Positions 7,934 to 17,036 of a stretch of DNA of 64,000 bases are shown here, piece after piece. The translations under genes and the position numbers were made by a program. This DNA comes from CAZTHM01 sp041946825. GTDB taxonomy: Bacteria > Acidobacteriota > Terriglobia > UBA7540. Each line of letters begins with the position of its first letter. The stretch's first letter is position 1. The notes beneath the pieces were generated by a model, which was not told the DNA's origin, did not search any database, and worked only from the letters and a program-made list of their open reading frames with translations. The stretch lies in the NCBI GenBank assembly GCA_041946825.1, contig JBHGBD010000015.1, positions 1 through 64,000 of the forward strand, read 5' to 3'.

Positions 7934-9415
7934 TTAATCAAGCTGATGGATCTGGCGCGCCTTGACCACCAGCGTGCCGGCAGGAATTGCAACGCCGTTA
8001 ATCGTGGTGGCCCCGGTCTGGTAGAAGGGCAACCCTCTCACCAGAAGCGTGGCTCGCGGAGTGATGTCGGCCAAACCCAGGAGGTTCAGATAGGCGGTGT
8101 TACTGTTGGCAAAGACTAGGATGGGCGACCCGGCGAGCAAGGTCGCATCGGGAGCCAACCAGAATGCTCCGCTCCGGCCATCGTTGCCAAGCTGGGCGAT
8201 GGAACTGAGGCTGCCCTGGATGGTCTGAAGCTTCAGGAAGATGGAACTGGCGTCCACAGTCGTCGGCTGGTCAGTCACCACGGTGTAGACACCGTTGACA
8301 ATCAGCTCCTGCCCGACCGTGATCGCCTTGGCGTCAAAGGGCAGGGCGGGGTCGAAGTTGGTGGGCCGCGCGGAGAACTGCATCGTCGTCTCCGGCAGGA
8401 CATTAACCGTCACCACCGAGTCGAGCGGGACGGTCGTGCTGACGTCGGGTTCCTCTTCGCGCACATAGAAACGGAACTGCGTGACGTTCCCGGCGTCGTC
8501 CTTCGCGACCGACAGCACCACGCCCAGGAAAGCGAGCTTCTTTTCTTCCACGACCGCGCGGTCTTCCAGTTCCACGACGTCCGCGACGACGTTGCCATTC
8601 TTGTCGATCATGGCGCCCACTTCCGCCACCCGGCCGGTCTCAAGCAAATTGAGCGCCGCTACACCGTAGAGTTGGGTGGTGGAAACAAAATTGACCGACA
8701 GAGCCGGGCCGCTTCCCGCAAGCAATTGCAGGTTTATTGACCCGATGAAATTCCCGCCGATGGGAAAGGGCTGTACGCTGCGTACGAATCCCACCAGGTC
8801 GTCAAACACGCCAAAGCCCTGCGTATCGCTGGCCACCACCGGAGTCGCCTTGAAGGTCGGGGTGACGTCGCCGGTCACCTGCCCCTCCGCGTCCACCTGA
8901 ATGGACCGGAGCATGTCGAGATCCAGACGCAGGGCATTAACCTGATTCTTCACCAGGGAGAAGCCAGGCTGGATGGGGATTTGCGGCGTCGAAGTCGAGA
9001 GTTTTACGGGTATCTTCTTGATGGGCGGGTCGCTCGTGGGATCGTAAACGACCAGTTGCCCCGAGGAGATGCCAAGGTCAACCCGCTCGTAATCCACCGC
9101 CGCCACGCTGGCCAGGTCGAGGATGGTGGAGAAATCGCGGAGGGCGGCGAAATCCACCTGCTTCCGGCACAAGGCCGAGGCGCTGGCCGGGCATACGGTG
9201 ACCGTATTGTCGACGCCGGTTTGCTTGAGGGTGATCGCCGTGACGTTGGCACGAAAAGACAGCACATCCGATACCGGAGTGTCGCCCAGGAAAGTGTAAA
9301 GCGCGCCTCGCTCGATGGGCTTGATGGTCGGCCCGTTGCCACCGCCGCAGCTCAAAAAGGTCGCCGCGCATAGCCCCAAAGCCAGCCCAACCATGAGCTT
9401 CCGTTTGAGCATCAT
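7934..9415 (-). CDS. DUF4382 domain lipoprotein
   Basis: A 493-aa exported lipoprotein. I place the start at the tandem ATG at 9415/9412 because AGGGAGAA sits immediately upstream. The frame extends 84 codons further, but that part is not protein-like. The N-terminus MMLKRKLMVGLALGLCAATFL ends in a lipobox with the acylated Cys before a Gly-rich stretch. A DUF4382-like region covers about residues 30-190 (LSFRANVTAITLKQTG, YERVDLGISSGQLVV). The C-terminal half contains repeated small beta domains (LAFLGVVLSVAKDDAG, AITVGQELIVNGVY) that resemble DUF5666. Function unknown; probably a periplasmic or surface protein. Confidence 0.75.
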   Translation of the reverse strand: MMLKRKLMVGLALGLCAATFLSCGGGNGPTIKPIERGALYTFLGDTPVSDVLSFRANVTAITLKQTGVDNTVTVCPASASALCRKQVDFAALRDFSTILDLASVAAVDYERVDLGISSGQLVVYDPTSDPPIKKIPVKLSTSTPQIPIQPGFSLVKNQVNALRLDLDMLRSIQVDAEGQVTGDVTPTFKATPVVASDTQGFGVFDDLVGFVRSVQPFPIGGNFIGSINLQLLAGSGPALSVNFVSTTQLYGVAALNLLETGRVAEVGAMIDKNGNVVADVVELEDRAVVEEKKLAFLGVVLSVAKDDAGNVTQFRFYVREEEPDVSTTVPLDSVVTVNVLPETTMQFSARPTNFDPALPFDAKAITVGQELIVNGVYTVVTDQPTTVDASSIFLKLQTIQGSLSSIAQLGNDGRSGAFWLAPDATLLAGSPILVFANSNTAYLNLLGLADITPRATLLVRGLPFYQTGATTINGVAIPAGTLVVKARQIHQLD

Positions 9416-10159
9416 TTCTCCCTGCGAACCTGATCCCGCCTCGCGACCGATCGGCTGCCAGTCTCGACGCGAATTGAGGAGCCTTCTCGGTCTGATGATG
9501 AAAGGCCGGTTTCGGGTTTCCTCTTCTCCCTCCCCGCCCGGCGGCCAAAAACCCGCCTCTGCCAAAATATAGTGAATCACCCGAATTAGGCAAGAAGGAA
9601 GCGTGACCCGGAGGAACCCAAGCTGACCTCTGTCAGGGGTATCCCACATCGTGGGCTTCGGTCCCACGCTCCGCGGCCAATTCCAACGCGAAATGGATCT
9701 AGCCTATCCGCTTTTCTCGCGGTCTTCGACCCACGCGGCAGACCCGGCATCCCACCCGCTGATCGGCACCGCATTTCACGAAGGGGGCTGAGGCGACTTT
9801 CGGTCGCTCTCGCCGCGACGGCATGACCGACTCCAGATGACTGATAACTATACTACGGATATACGATAGATAAATCCCTCAATCAGTTCTTGACCATCCC
9901 TCAGGATCGGCGTAAGAACGGGATCAGAGCATTCATCCGCACTCTTAGCTGCTTACTTCTTTCGGGAGAAACGCATAGCGCCGGTCATCCCCGCGAAGGC
10001 GGGGGCCCGGCACTACAGGGCGGGCGCCCACCAGGAGCGCCCCTACAAATATTTTTCGGAAAAACGCCGCGCGTGTCCGTGTAAGAGAAGCAGAACGATC
10101 TTCAGACCGAACCCAGGATACGGTTGGGCCCGGCCGCAGAAATTGGGAGGGCAATCCCC
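9416..10159. other. Divergent intergenic region with REP-like hairpins
   Basis: About 740 bp between the DUF4382 lipoprotein and the delta-60 gene. No credible gene is seen. An AT-rich patch at 9845-9880 (ataactatactacggatata) could hold promoters. A hairpin ccccgc-gaag-gcgggg is at 9989-10004, and a second GC-rich repeat, gggcgc...gcgccc, is at about 10020-10045, just before the delta-60 gene. Confidence 0.5.
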
Positions 10160-11884
10160 ATGACCAGCTTCCGAAAGTTCCGAGGACTTCTCGTTCTCTT
10201 CTTCCTCTCTTCCATCTTCTTGGTGACGGCCGCCCCGCCAACCGCGCAGGCGCAGGACGTGATCGTCACTCAGGCAATCCCCGACCAGGCCCCACAGGGA
10301 ATGGTCAGCCTGAACGTTCAGGTGAAAGGCAACGGCTTCAAGAAAGGCGCTATCGCCAAGTGGCTCGTTACCGGCAGCGAGACCGACACCGGTGGCGTGA
10401 CGGTGAATTCGACGGCCTTCGTGAATTCCAATGAACTGCTGGCCAATATCACGATCGCGGGCGAGGCGCAGACGGAGAAGAAGTACGACATCAAGGTGAC
10501 GCTCACTGGCGGTCGCACGGGCAAAGGCATCGAGCTCTTCAGCGTCATCAAGAAGGGGAGCACGGGCTGCACCGCGCCAACACCGATCTTGGCCGCGCCG
10601 TGGAGTTGCCTCTTGCCGGGAGCTTCAGGTTGCCAGGACACGACGTTTGGCAACGACGGCCTCGTCATCACCAACACGTCTGGAAGTTTGCCGACGATGA
10701 ACGACATCGACATCGCGAAAGCGGTGGCGATACAGAGCGACGGCAAACTCATCGTTGCAGGTGGCTCTCGGGACACAGCTGGGTTGAACAACATGGCAGT
10801 TGTTCGATACACCCCTGATGGCACGCTCGATCTCAGCTTTGGAACAAACGGTATCACGAGGCTTTACGACCCCTACGCATGGGCGCGGACAGTTGCGATC
10901 CAGTCCGACGGAAAGATCATCATGGCAGGTGGCTCGCGAATTGCCCGCTTGAATCCCGACGGAACCTTTGACACCAGTTTCGGGAGTGGGGGTGTCGTCG
11001 TGACAACTTTTCCGTCCGGTCGGAAAGGCAAACCCGGCCAAATGCTGGACATGTCTATCAGCGAGTTCGTCATCCAGAGCGACGGAAAGATTGTTTTGGT
11101 TGGAACAACATCATGGATCGGCTGGGCGATACAGCGCCTGAATCCCGGCGGCACGTTGGACCCGACATTTGGCACCGGAGGAAGGTTCGCGCCGCAAGTT
11201 AATGGTGGCAGCGTTGCTGCCGTGGCACTTCAGCGCGTGCAGGTAGGAGAAGCCATTGAGGAGTGGATTCTTGCGGGAGGTTCTCTGATGCCGACGTCGT
11301 GGCCCAACGAAGACAACGACTTTGGCGTCATGCGCTTAACGCCCTCAGGAAGCCTCGACACAACCTTCGGCCCATCAGGGACCGGAATGACGATGACCGA
11401 CTTCTGCGGCAATACCGATCATATCGAGGGACTGGCCCAGGACGCCGCGGGTAATATCATCGCTGGTGGAGTCTCCAACTTGGGTGGTCCGTGGAATTAC
11501 GCCGTAGCAAGGTATTCGCCGAACGGAATTCTTGACGCTACATATGGCGACCCCGACTCGGGGACGAACCAGCCAGGTAGGACAATCGTCAGCTTGATGG
11601 CGGGGGATTCCAACCCCCACGGACTGTTGCTCCAAACTGACGGGAAAGCCATCGTGACTGGCAGCGCCGCCAACCAGAACTACTTTGGCTTGGTGCGGTT
11701 CCATATCGATGGCACGCTCGACACAACGTTCGGGTCGGGGGGAGTAGTCGTTACCGACTTTGGACCAGGCGGGGAGTATGCATATAAGGGGGTGATCCAG
11801 TCCGACGGCAAGATCGTCGTTGTGGGTACCGTCGACACCAACGGCACGGGCTACAACTTCGGCGCGGCCCGCTATTGGCCGTAG
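10160..11884 (+). CDS. Secreted delta-60 repeat (beta-propeller-like) protein
   Basis: I use the ATG at 10160 because GGGAGG lies 8 nt upstream; the frame itself runs 12 codons further. The 574-aa product has a signal peptide (MTSFRKFRGLLVLFFLSSIF to about residue 33), a TIG/Ig-like domain at about 35-140 (VSLNVQVKGNGFKKGAIAKW), and then seven delta-60 units. Each unit has the pattern IQSDGKIIMAGG followed by R-x-N-x-DG-x-LDTSFG, which suggests a closed seven-bladed propeller. Delta-60 proteins are usually secreted or cell-surface; the ligand is unknown. The last blade ends at the C-terminus. Confidence 0.85.
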   Translation: MTSFRKFRGLLVLFFLSSIFLVTAAPPTAQAQDVIVTQAIPDQAPQGMVSLNVQVKGNGFKKGAIAKWLVTGSETDTGGVTVNSTAFVNSNELLANITIAGEAQTEKKYDIKVTLTGGRTGKGIELFSVIKKGSTGCTAPTPILAAPWSCLLPGASGCQDTTFGNDGLVITNTSGSLPTMNDIDIAKAVAIQSDGKLIVAGGSRDTAGLNNMAVVRYTPDGTLDLSFGTNGITRLYDPYAWARTVAIQSDGKIIMAGGSRIARLNPDGTFDTSFGSGGVVVTTFPSGRKGKPGQMLDMSISEFVIQSDGKIVLVGTTSWIGWAIQRLNPGGTLDPTFGTGGRFAPQVNGGSVAAVALQRVQVGEAIEEWILAGGSLMPTSWPNEDNDFGVMRLTPSGSLDTTFGPSGTGMTMTDFCGNTDHIEGLAQDAAGNIIAGGVSNLGGPWNYAVARYSPNGILDATYGDPDSGTNQPGRTIVSLMAGDSNPHGLLLQTDGKAIVTGSAANQNYFGLVRFHIDGTLDTTFGSGGVVVTDFGPGGEYAYKGVIQSDGKIVVVGTVDTNGTGYNFGAARYWP

Positions 11885-11899
11885 GGGCAGGCTCTGCAC

Positions 11900-12004
11900 C
11901 CTCACCCCTGCCCCTCTCCCGAAGGGCGAGGGCGAGAGGCAAAAGTACTTGGCCCTCCCCCGCTGGGAGAGGGTGGCCCCGACGCGTCGGGGACGGGTGA
12001 GAGG
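11900..12004. repeat. Nested inverted-repeat element, MITE/REP-like
   Basis: Immediately after the delta-60 gene. An outer arm ctcaccc (11901-11907) matches gggtgag (11995-12001), and an inner arm ccctctccc (11912-11920) matches gggagaggg (11965-11973). A perfect 16-bp palindrome ccccgacgcgtcgggg lies at 11977-11992. This organisation is like the CTCACCCC...CTCTCCC repeats dispersed in many environmental bacterial genomes. Confidence 0.65.
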
Positions 12005-12096
12005 AGGCAGCGCCTGTCCCTGCCCAGCAGAGACGCCCGAGGGCGGCGTCTGCGGCGGGAGACACCCCATGGGGCCGTCGCTACCTTGGACTCCTC

Positions 12097-12960
12097 CTAG
12101 ACCTCAAGGCTCTTCAGGTAAGGGACGCTGGCTTTCATCATTTCCAGATTCATTTCGACGAAGTAATTCTTGACGCCGCCGGTCTTTGCCGCGGTGAAGA
12201 TCTTCCTCCAGTCGAGCGTGCCCTGCCCCACCGGAACGATCTTCCGGGTCTTGGCCGACCAGCCCTGAACGTGCATCGAAACGAAGCGGCCCGGGTATTT
12301 GGTGAAATACTCCGCCGCGTCGAACCCTTGGGCGATCGTGGAGACCTGGAACTGGAAATGAACAAGTTTCGCGTCGAGGAGTTTGAGCAGCAAGTCGTAG
12401 GTCCGCTGGCCGTTGACCGTGGAGACTTCAAAATCTTCGTTGTGAAGGGCCTGAATGATGCCCGCTTTAACCGCCTTTTCGCCCATGCGGTTGTACTCGT
12501 CGGCGGCCCGCTTCACGTCGTCCAGGGTCGGATTCTTAGGGCCGTCGAGGCTTGGCACGATCATCTGCGTCAGGCCGACGTCCTTGGCCCAGGCAATTCG
12601 GGCGTCTTGGTCCTTTCTCAGCTCATCAATGCCGAAGTGAGAGCTGATGCAACTGACGCCCGCGTCAGCCAGGATTTTCCGAAGCTCCGCGCCCGAGTAT
12701 TTGGCAAGGCCGCCAAATCCCGAATCGTCGTAACCAACCGGCGAGCACAACTCAATCGTTTTGAAGCCGGCCGCGGCGAGATGTTTGATCGTGCCGGTAA
12801 AATCCTCGGAGATCATTTTCCTGACCGGCCACGTCTGACAACCAATGGGCATGCCCAGGGGATTGGCGCGGAGCAGATGAGTGCCGGTGGATAGGAAACC
12901 CGCGACAGCGGCACTTGTAGACGCTTTCTTGAAGAAATCCCTTCTCGAGAGTTCGGACAT
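12097..12960 (-). CDS. Tat-exported sugar phosphate isomerase/epimerase-like TIM-barrel protein
   Basis: A 287-aa protein that starts with a twin-arginine signal (SRRDFFKKASTSAAVAGFL), followed by an AP-endonuclease-2/xylose-isomerase-like TIM barrel. Candidate metal ligands are in IQALHNEDFE, FVSMHVQGW and the terminal FVEMNLEMM. Proteins of this type are common in Acidobacteriota and Bacteroidota and act on sugars or related polyols in the periplasm. The substrate here is unknown. The start has a strong GGAGG about 6 nt upstream. It is monocistronic, between the delta-60 gene and the sigma-54 activator. Confidence 0.85.
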   Translation of the reverse strand: MSELSRRDFFKKASTSAAVAGFLSTGTHLLRANPLGMPIGCQTWPVRKMISEDFTGTIKHLAAAGFKTIELCSPVGYDDSGFGGLAKYSGAELRKILADAGVSCISSHFGIDELRKDQDARIAWAKDVGLTQMIVPSLDGPKNPTLDDVKRAADEYNRMGEKAVKAGIIQALHNEDFEVSTVNGQRTYDLLLKLLDAKLVHFQFQVSTIAQGFDAAEYFTKYPGRFVSMHVQGWSAKTRKIVPVGQGTLDWRKIFTAAKTGGVKNYFVEMNLEMMKASVPYLKSLEV

Positions 12961-13145
12961 TCACGCCTCCTTACGCGATAGGTCTGGATGCTGCATGTTT
13001 CTTCAGCGAGCGAGATTCTCTCACAATTTCCGGATGATGGACATACAGCGTGGGAAGCCGGGCCGCGCAAGCAATCAGTAAGACCTGACAATCTACGCTT
13101 CACCGAGCTGGAAGCGTGGCTTGAGTACCCTTCGAGCGCAATGTT

Positions 13146-15236
13146 ATGCTCGAAACCGTGAACACTAGCGGAGAGCGTGAATCGGACTCACTTGCCGGGC
13201 GGTATCGCGCCTTGCTGGAGGTTTCTGAGGCGATTGCCGTTCACCGGGAACTCCCTGCCCTCTTCCAGGATCTGGCCCGCTCCCTCCACGGCGTGGTGAA
13301 TTTCGAGTTCCTGACGCTGATCCTTTACGACTCGGCGCAGCACACGATGCGGCTTCACGTCCTGGAGAGTTCGATCCCGCCGCACGCGGAAGTCGGGCTG
13401 GAGCTGCCCGCGGGAGAATCACCAGCCGGGTATGTGGTCGAGACGCAAAGGCCACTGGTGGTCCATGACATCAGCCAGGAAACGCGCTTCCCGGAAATTC
13501 TCCGCATGCTCCGTGAAAACAACGTCCGATCCTTCTGCGGATTGCCACTCACGACGGCACACCGGCGCGTGGGAGTTCTGGGTTTTGGCAGCGTGCAACT
13601 CGCGGCCTATCAGGAAGCGGATCTCGAATTCCTGGGCCGTGTGGCGACGCAGGTGGCCGTGGCCGTGGACAACGCCCTCAACTTCCAGAAGGCGCAGTCC
13701 TATCAGCATCAGTTAAGTCACGAACGCGACCGGCTGCGGGTTCTGCTGGACGTGACGAATACCCTGGTGGCCAAGCTCGACTTGCGCGAGCTGCTCAAAG
13801 TTATCGCCTCCTGTCTGGAGCGCGTGATGCATCACGAATTCACCGGCCTCGCGCTCTACGATCCCCCGACCCGTCAGTTGCGCCTGCACGCGCTCGATTT
13901 CCCCCGGGGGAAGGGCCTGCTGCAGGAAACGATGCTGCTCCCGCTGGAGGGCACTGCAGCAGGGGAATCGTTCCGCACACGCCAGCCGCTCCTCGTCAGC
14001 CCGTCCAACTACGGCCGATTCCATGCCGACATCGCTCGCAGGTTTGTGGACGAAGGGTTGAAGTCCGCTTGCATTCTCCCCCTCATCAGTTCCAATCGGG
14101 CTTTGGGGACGCTGAGTCTGGCCAGCCTGCGCGAAGGCGCCTTCACGCAGGAGGACGTGGATCTCCTGACTCAGGTCGCCAACCAGGTGGCCATCGCCGT
14201 CGAGAACGCCCTCGCCTTCCTCGAAATCGAGGAGCTCAAGAACAAGCTGGCAGAAGAGAAGCTCTACCTCGAAGAGGAAATTCGTACGGAACACAACTTC
14301 GAGGAGATCGTCGGTGAGAGCATGGCGCTGAAGCGCGTCCTGAGCCAGGTGGAGACGGTCGCGCCCACCGACTCGACGGTCCTTATTCAAGGGGAGACCG
14401 GCACGGGGAAGGAACTGATAGCACGTGCTATTCACAACCTAAGCCGCCGCCGCGACCGCACATTCGTCAAAGTGAATTGCGCGGCCATCCCCACAGGGCT
14501 GTTGGAAAGCGAGCTGTTTGGCCATGAAAGAGGCGCCTTCACCGGCGCCATCTCCCAAAAAGCCGGACGATTCGAACTCGCCCATGAGGGAACGCTCTTC
14601 CTCGACGAGGTGGGCGACATCCCCCTCGAACTGCAGCCCAAGCTGCTGCGCGTGCTTCAGGAAAGGGAGTTCGAGAGACTGGGAGGCACGAGGACGATCC
14701 GAGTTGACGTGCGGCTGGTCGCCGCCACCAATCGCGCCCTCGCGCGCCAAGTCGCGGAAGGCGAATTCCGCAGCGACCTTTACTATCGACTGAACGTGTT
14801 CCCGATTCACGTCCCCGCCCTGCGAGACCGGAAAGAGGATATTCCTCTCCTGGTCCGCTACTTCGTCCAGAAGTACGCCCGGCGCATGAACAAGATGATT
14901 GACAGTATCGCTGCCGAAGATATGGAGGCTCTCGTTCGTTATGGCTGGCCGGGAAATGCACGCGAGTTGGAAAACCTCATTGAGCGCGCGGTGATTCTCT
15001 CCCCCGGGCCTGCCTTGCGAATCCCGGAAGAACCACTCACGATCCAGTCAGGAGCTATCTCCCCCGCCACCACGCTCGAAGCCGCCGAGCGCGCACACAT
15101 CCTTCGAACCCTCGAAAAGACACGGTGGGTCATCGCGGGCCCGGAGGGGGCAGCATCACGTCTGGGGATGAAACGCACTACCCTCCAGTCTAAACTGAAG
15201 AAACTTGGGATCTCCCGACACTCCGGGCGACGATAA
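13146..15236 (+). CDS. Sigma-54-dependent transcriptional activator with two GAF domains
   Basis: A 696-aa FhlA/NifA-like enhancer-binding protein. GAF domains lie at about residues 35-185 and 210-360, a short coiled coil at 360-385, and the AAA+ domain at about 390-630. The AAA+ domain has Walker A GETGTGKE (about 416-423), the sigma-54-contacting GAFTGA (462-467), and LFLDEVGDIPLE. A Fis-type helix-turn-helix (EGAASRLGMKRTTLQSKLKKL) closes the protein. No receiver domain is present, so it probably senses a small ligand or redox state through GAF. It lies directly upstream of the efflux operon at 15.4-22.3 kb, the most likely target. An ATG five bases earlier is out of frame. Confidence 0.93.
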   Translation: MLETVNTSGERESDSLAGRYRALLEVSEAIAVHRELPALFQDLARSLHGVVNFEFLTLILYDSAQHTMRLHVLESSIPPHAEVGLELPAGESPAGYVVETQRPLVVHDISQETRFPEILRMLRENNVRSFCGLPLTTAHRRVGVLGFGSVQLAAYQEADLEFLGRVATQVAVAVDNALNFQKAQSYQHQLSHERDRLRVLLDVTNTLVAKLDLRELLKVIASCLERVMHHEFTGLALYDPPTRQLRLHALDFPRGKGLLQETMLLPLEGTAAGESFRTRQPLLVSPSNYGRFHADIARRFVDEGLKSACILPLISSNRALGTLSLASLREGAFTQEDVDLLTQVANQVAIAVENALAFLEIEELKNKLAEEKLYLEEEIRTEHNFEEIVGESMALKRVLSQVETVAPTDSTVLIQGETGTGKELIARAIHNLSRRRDRTFVKVNCAAIPTGLLESELFGHERGAFTGAISQKAGRFELAHEGTLFLDEVGDIPLELQPKLLRVLQEREFERLGGTRTIRVDVRLVAATNRALARQVAEGEFRSDLYYRLNVFPIHVPALRDRKEDIPLLVRYFVQKYARRMNKMIDSIAAEDMEALVRYGWPGNARELENLIERAVILSPGPALRIPEEPLTIQSGAISPATTLEAAERAHILRTLEKTRWVIAGPEGAASRLGMKRTTLQSKLKKLGISRHSGRR

Positions 15237-15238
15237 TT

Positions 15239-15268
15239 CGTCATATGACGATATTTCGGCATATGAAT
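15239..15268. promoter_or_regulatory. Candidate upstream activator site (CATATG palindromes)
   Basis: A perfect 12-bp palindrome cgtcatatgacg (15239-15250) is followed by a second half-conserved copy, cggcatatgaat, at 15257-15268. The CATATGA cores are 18 bp apart. The pair sits about 105 bp upstream of a sigma-54-like promoter, the usual distance for an enhancer site of the activator encoded just before it. Function is inferred. Confidence 0.5.
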
Positions 15269-15353
15269 CTATAAACCCGCCCCCTCGCAACTAACTCCTC
15301 CCGATAATCATCTGTAAATAGTACGGATACAAGATGACCGCCATTCGTCACGG

Positions 15354-15369
15354 GGGTCTTCGAATTGCT
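15354..15369 (+). promoter_or_regulatory. Candidate sigma-54 (-24/-12) promoter
   Basis: The invariant dinucleotides GG (15355-15356) and GC (15367-15368) have exactly 10 nt between them, and the -12 block reads TTGCT. The other -24 positions match poorly. Transcription would start near 15380, just upstream of the GGAGG ribosome-binding site at 15383 for the STAS-TolC gene. Support comes mainly from the adjacent sigma-54 activator. Confidence 0.4.
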
Positions 15370-15393
15370 ATGGTAGACGGTTGGAGGTCCGTT

Positions 15394-17025
15394 ATGCTGA
15401 GGGTGACAACCGATTTCCAGGGCCAGGAGGTGAGGCTCAAACTGGAAGGAAAGCTTTCCGGCCCTTGGGTCGAGGAATTCAGGCGTTCCTGGACCCTGAC
15501 AAAAGAAATGTACCACGAGCATCTACTGATCGTGGACCTCACGGGACTCACATTCGCTGACACGTCCGGGAAGGCCCTGCTGCGTTCCATCGGTCTTGAA
15601 GGGACGCGTCTGGAAGGTACGGGGATTTTCCCGCGCTGGTTGGTAGAAGAAATCAACGAGGAATCGGCAAAGCAGAATGGGAAACCGTCGAGGACCGGGG
15701 CAAAGACTGCGCGCTTTCTGGCGCTTGTGATTTTGGCCGGCCTCGGTACCCTTTCACAGCTGCAGGCGCAAGGGAAACCGCCACTCAAACTGACACTTCG
15801 GGACGCCGTCCAGCTCGCCCTCAAACAGAACCCGCAGGTGCAAATTGCCAGCCTGAATGCCGCACAAAGCAGCGAAGATCGCACCATCGCGCGCGCTGCG
15901 CTTCTGCCGCAGGCAGGAATGGAGGTCACGGACAAAGCGCAGCGGTTCAATCTCGAAGCCTTCATCGGCTCGCGTTTCCCCAACACGCCGCAACATGCCG
16001 GGCCGTTTCAAACCTTCCAGGCGGGACCCGTCTTCTCCATGCCGATCTTCGACCTGACTCTGTGGCGGCGGCTGCAGGCCTCGCGTCATGCGGTCACCGC
16101 CGCGCAGGCGCAAGAACAATCGGTTCATGAAGAGATTGTGCTCCTCGTGGCCTCGCAATATCTCGGCGGGCTGCGCGCTGCGGCCGATGTCCGCGCTGCG
16201 CAATCACGCGTCGCGCTGGCTCAGGCCCTGCACGATCAGGCGGCTGACTTGCAGCAGCACGGCGTCGGAACGGGGCTCGACACTCTGCGCGCCAACGTGC
16301 AGCTGCAAAACGAGAAACAGCGCCTGATCGTTGCAGAAACGCAATTGAAGACTTCGCTCTTTGGCCTGTCGCGGCTGCTGAACCTCGATCCCAGCCAGCC
16401 TCTCGAATTGTCGGACGTCATGAGCTTTTTCGAAACTCCGGAATTCGGGGCGGATGAGAACCTCCAGCAGGCGTACGCTGCGCGGCCGGAGATGAAGGCC
16501 ATCGCGGCCAGGGAGCAGGCGGTTCTGGCCCAGAAGAAGGCCGCAAGCGCCTCGCGCCTGCCCCGCGTCATGTTCAACGGCACCTGGGGATATCAGGGTC
16601 TCTCGCTGCCGACGTCCATCCCCGCCTACGTCTATCAGGGGACCGTGGAAATGCCGCTTTTCACCAGCGGTCGCATTCGCGCCGAGATAGCCAAAGCCGA
16701 CCTGGAGCTGAGAAAAGTGGAACAAGAGAAAGAGGAACAAAGGAACCGCGTGGCGCTGGAAGTGCAAACCGCTCTGGCCCAGCTCCAGGCGGCACGGCAC
16801 GAAGTGGATGTTGCCACTCTGGGAGTGAAGCTGGCGGAGGAAGAAGTGAACCAGGCCCGCGACCGTTTTCAGGCTGGCGTGGCAAACAACATCGAAGTGG
16901 TCAGCGCCCAGGACGCCTTCGCGCGCGCCAACGACAACCAGATCGCCGCGCTTTATCGCTACAACCAGTCGCGCGCCGACTTGGCGCGCGCGACGGGCCA
17001 GATTGAATCGCTCTACTCGAAGTGA
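15394..17025 (+). CDS. STAS domain-TolC family outer membrane efflux protein fusion
   Basis: A 543-aa frame, starting at the ATG 15394 because GGAGG lies 6 nt upstream (two earlier in-frame ATGs at 15334 and 15370 lack such a site). Residues 1-92 form a STAS domain (VTTDFQGQEVRLKLEG, LTGLTFADTSGKALL). A hydrophobic signal-like segment follows at about 106-124 (RFLALVILAGLGTLSQLQAQ), then a TolC-family coiled-coil channel protein at about 130-540 (LTLRDAVQLALKQNP). A STAS domain is cytoplasmic and TolC is an outer membrane protein, so an in-frame fusion is odd. I see no Met or good alternative start just before the signal sequence. It could be a real bipartite protein, an mRNA with internal initiation at a rare codon, or two genes merged by a sequence error. 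Confidence 0.8.
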   Translation: MLRVTTDFQGQEVRLKLEGKLSGPWVEEFRRSWTLTKEMYHEHLLIVDLTGLTFADTSGKALLRSIGLEGTRLEGTGIFPRWLVEEINEESAKQNGKPSRTGAKTARFLALVILAGLGTLSQLQAQGKPPLKLTLRDAVQLALKQNPQVQIASLNAAQSSEDRTIARAALLPQAGMEVTDKAQRFNLEAFIGSRFPNTPQHAGPFQTFQAGPVFSMPIFDLTLWRRLQASRHAVTAAQAQEQSVHEEIVLLVASQYLGGLRAAADVRAAQSRVALAQALHDQAADLQQHGVGTGLDTLRANVQLQNEKQRLIVAETQLKTSLFGLSRLLNLDPSQPLELSDVMSFFETPEFGADENLQQAYAARPEMKAIAAREQAVLAQKKAASASRLPRVMFNGTWGYQGLSLPTSIPAYVYQGTVEMPLFTSGRIRAEIAKADLELRKVEQEKEEQRNRVALEVQTALAQLQAARHEVDVATLGVKLAEEEVNQARDRFQAGVANNIEVVSAQDAFARANDNQIAALYRYNQSRADLARATGQIESLYSK

Positions 17026-17036
17026 GGATGGCTCAC

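Noticed and set aside
9845..9880. Promoter for the delta-60 gene
   Set aside because: AT-rich TATA-like boxes exist, but no -35/-10 pair with normal spacing could be fixed and the distance to the start is about 290 nt.
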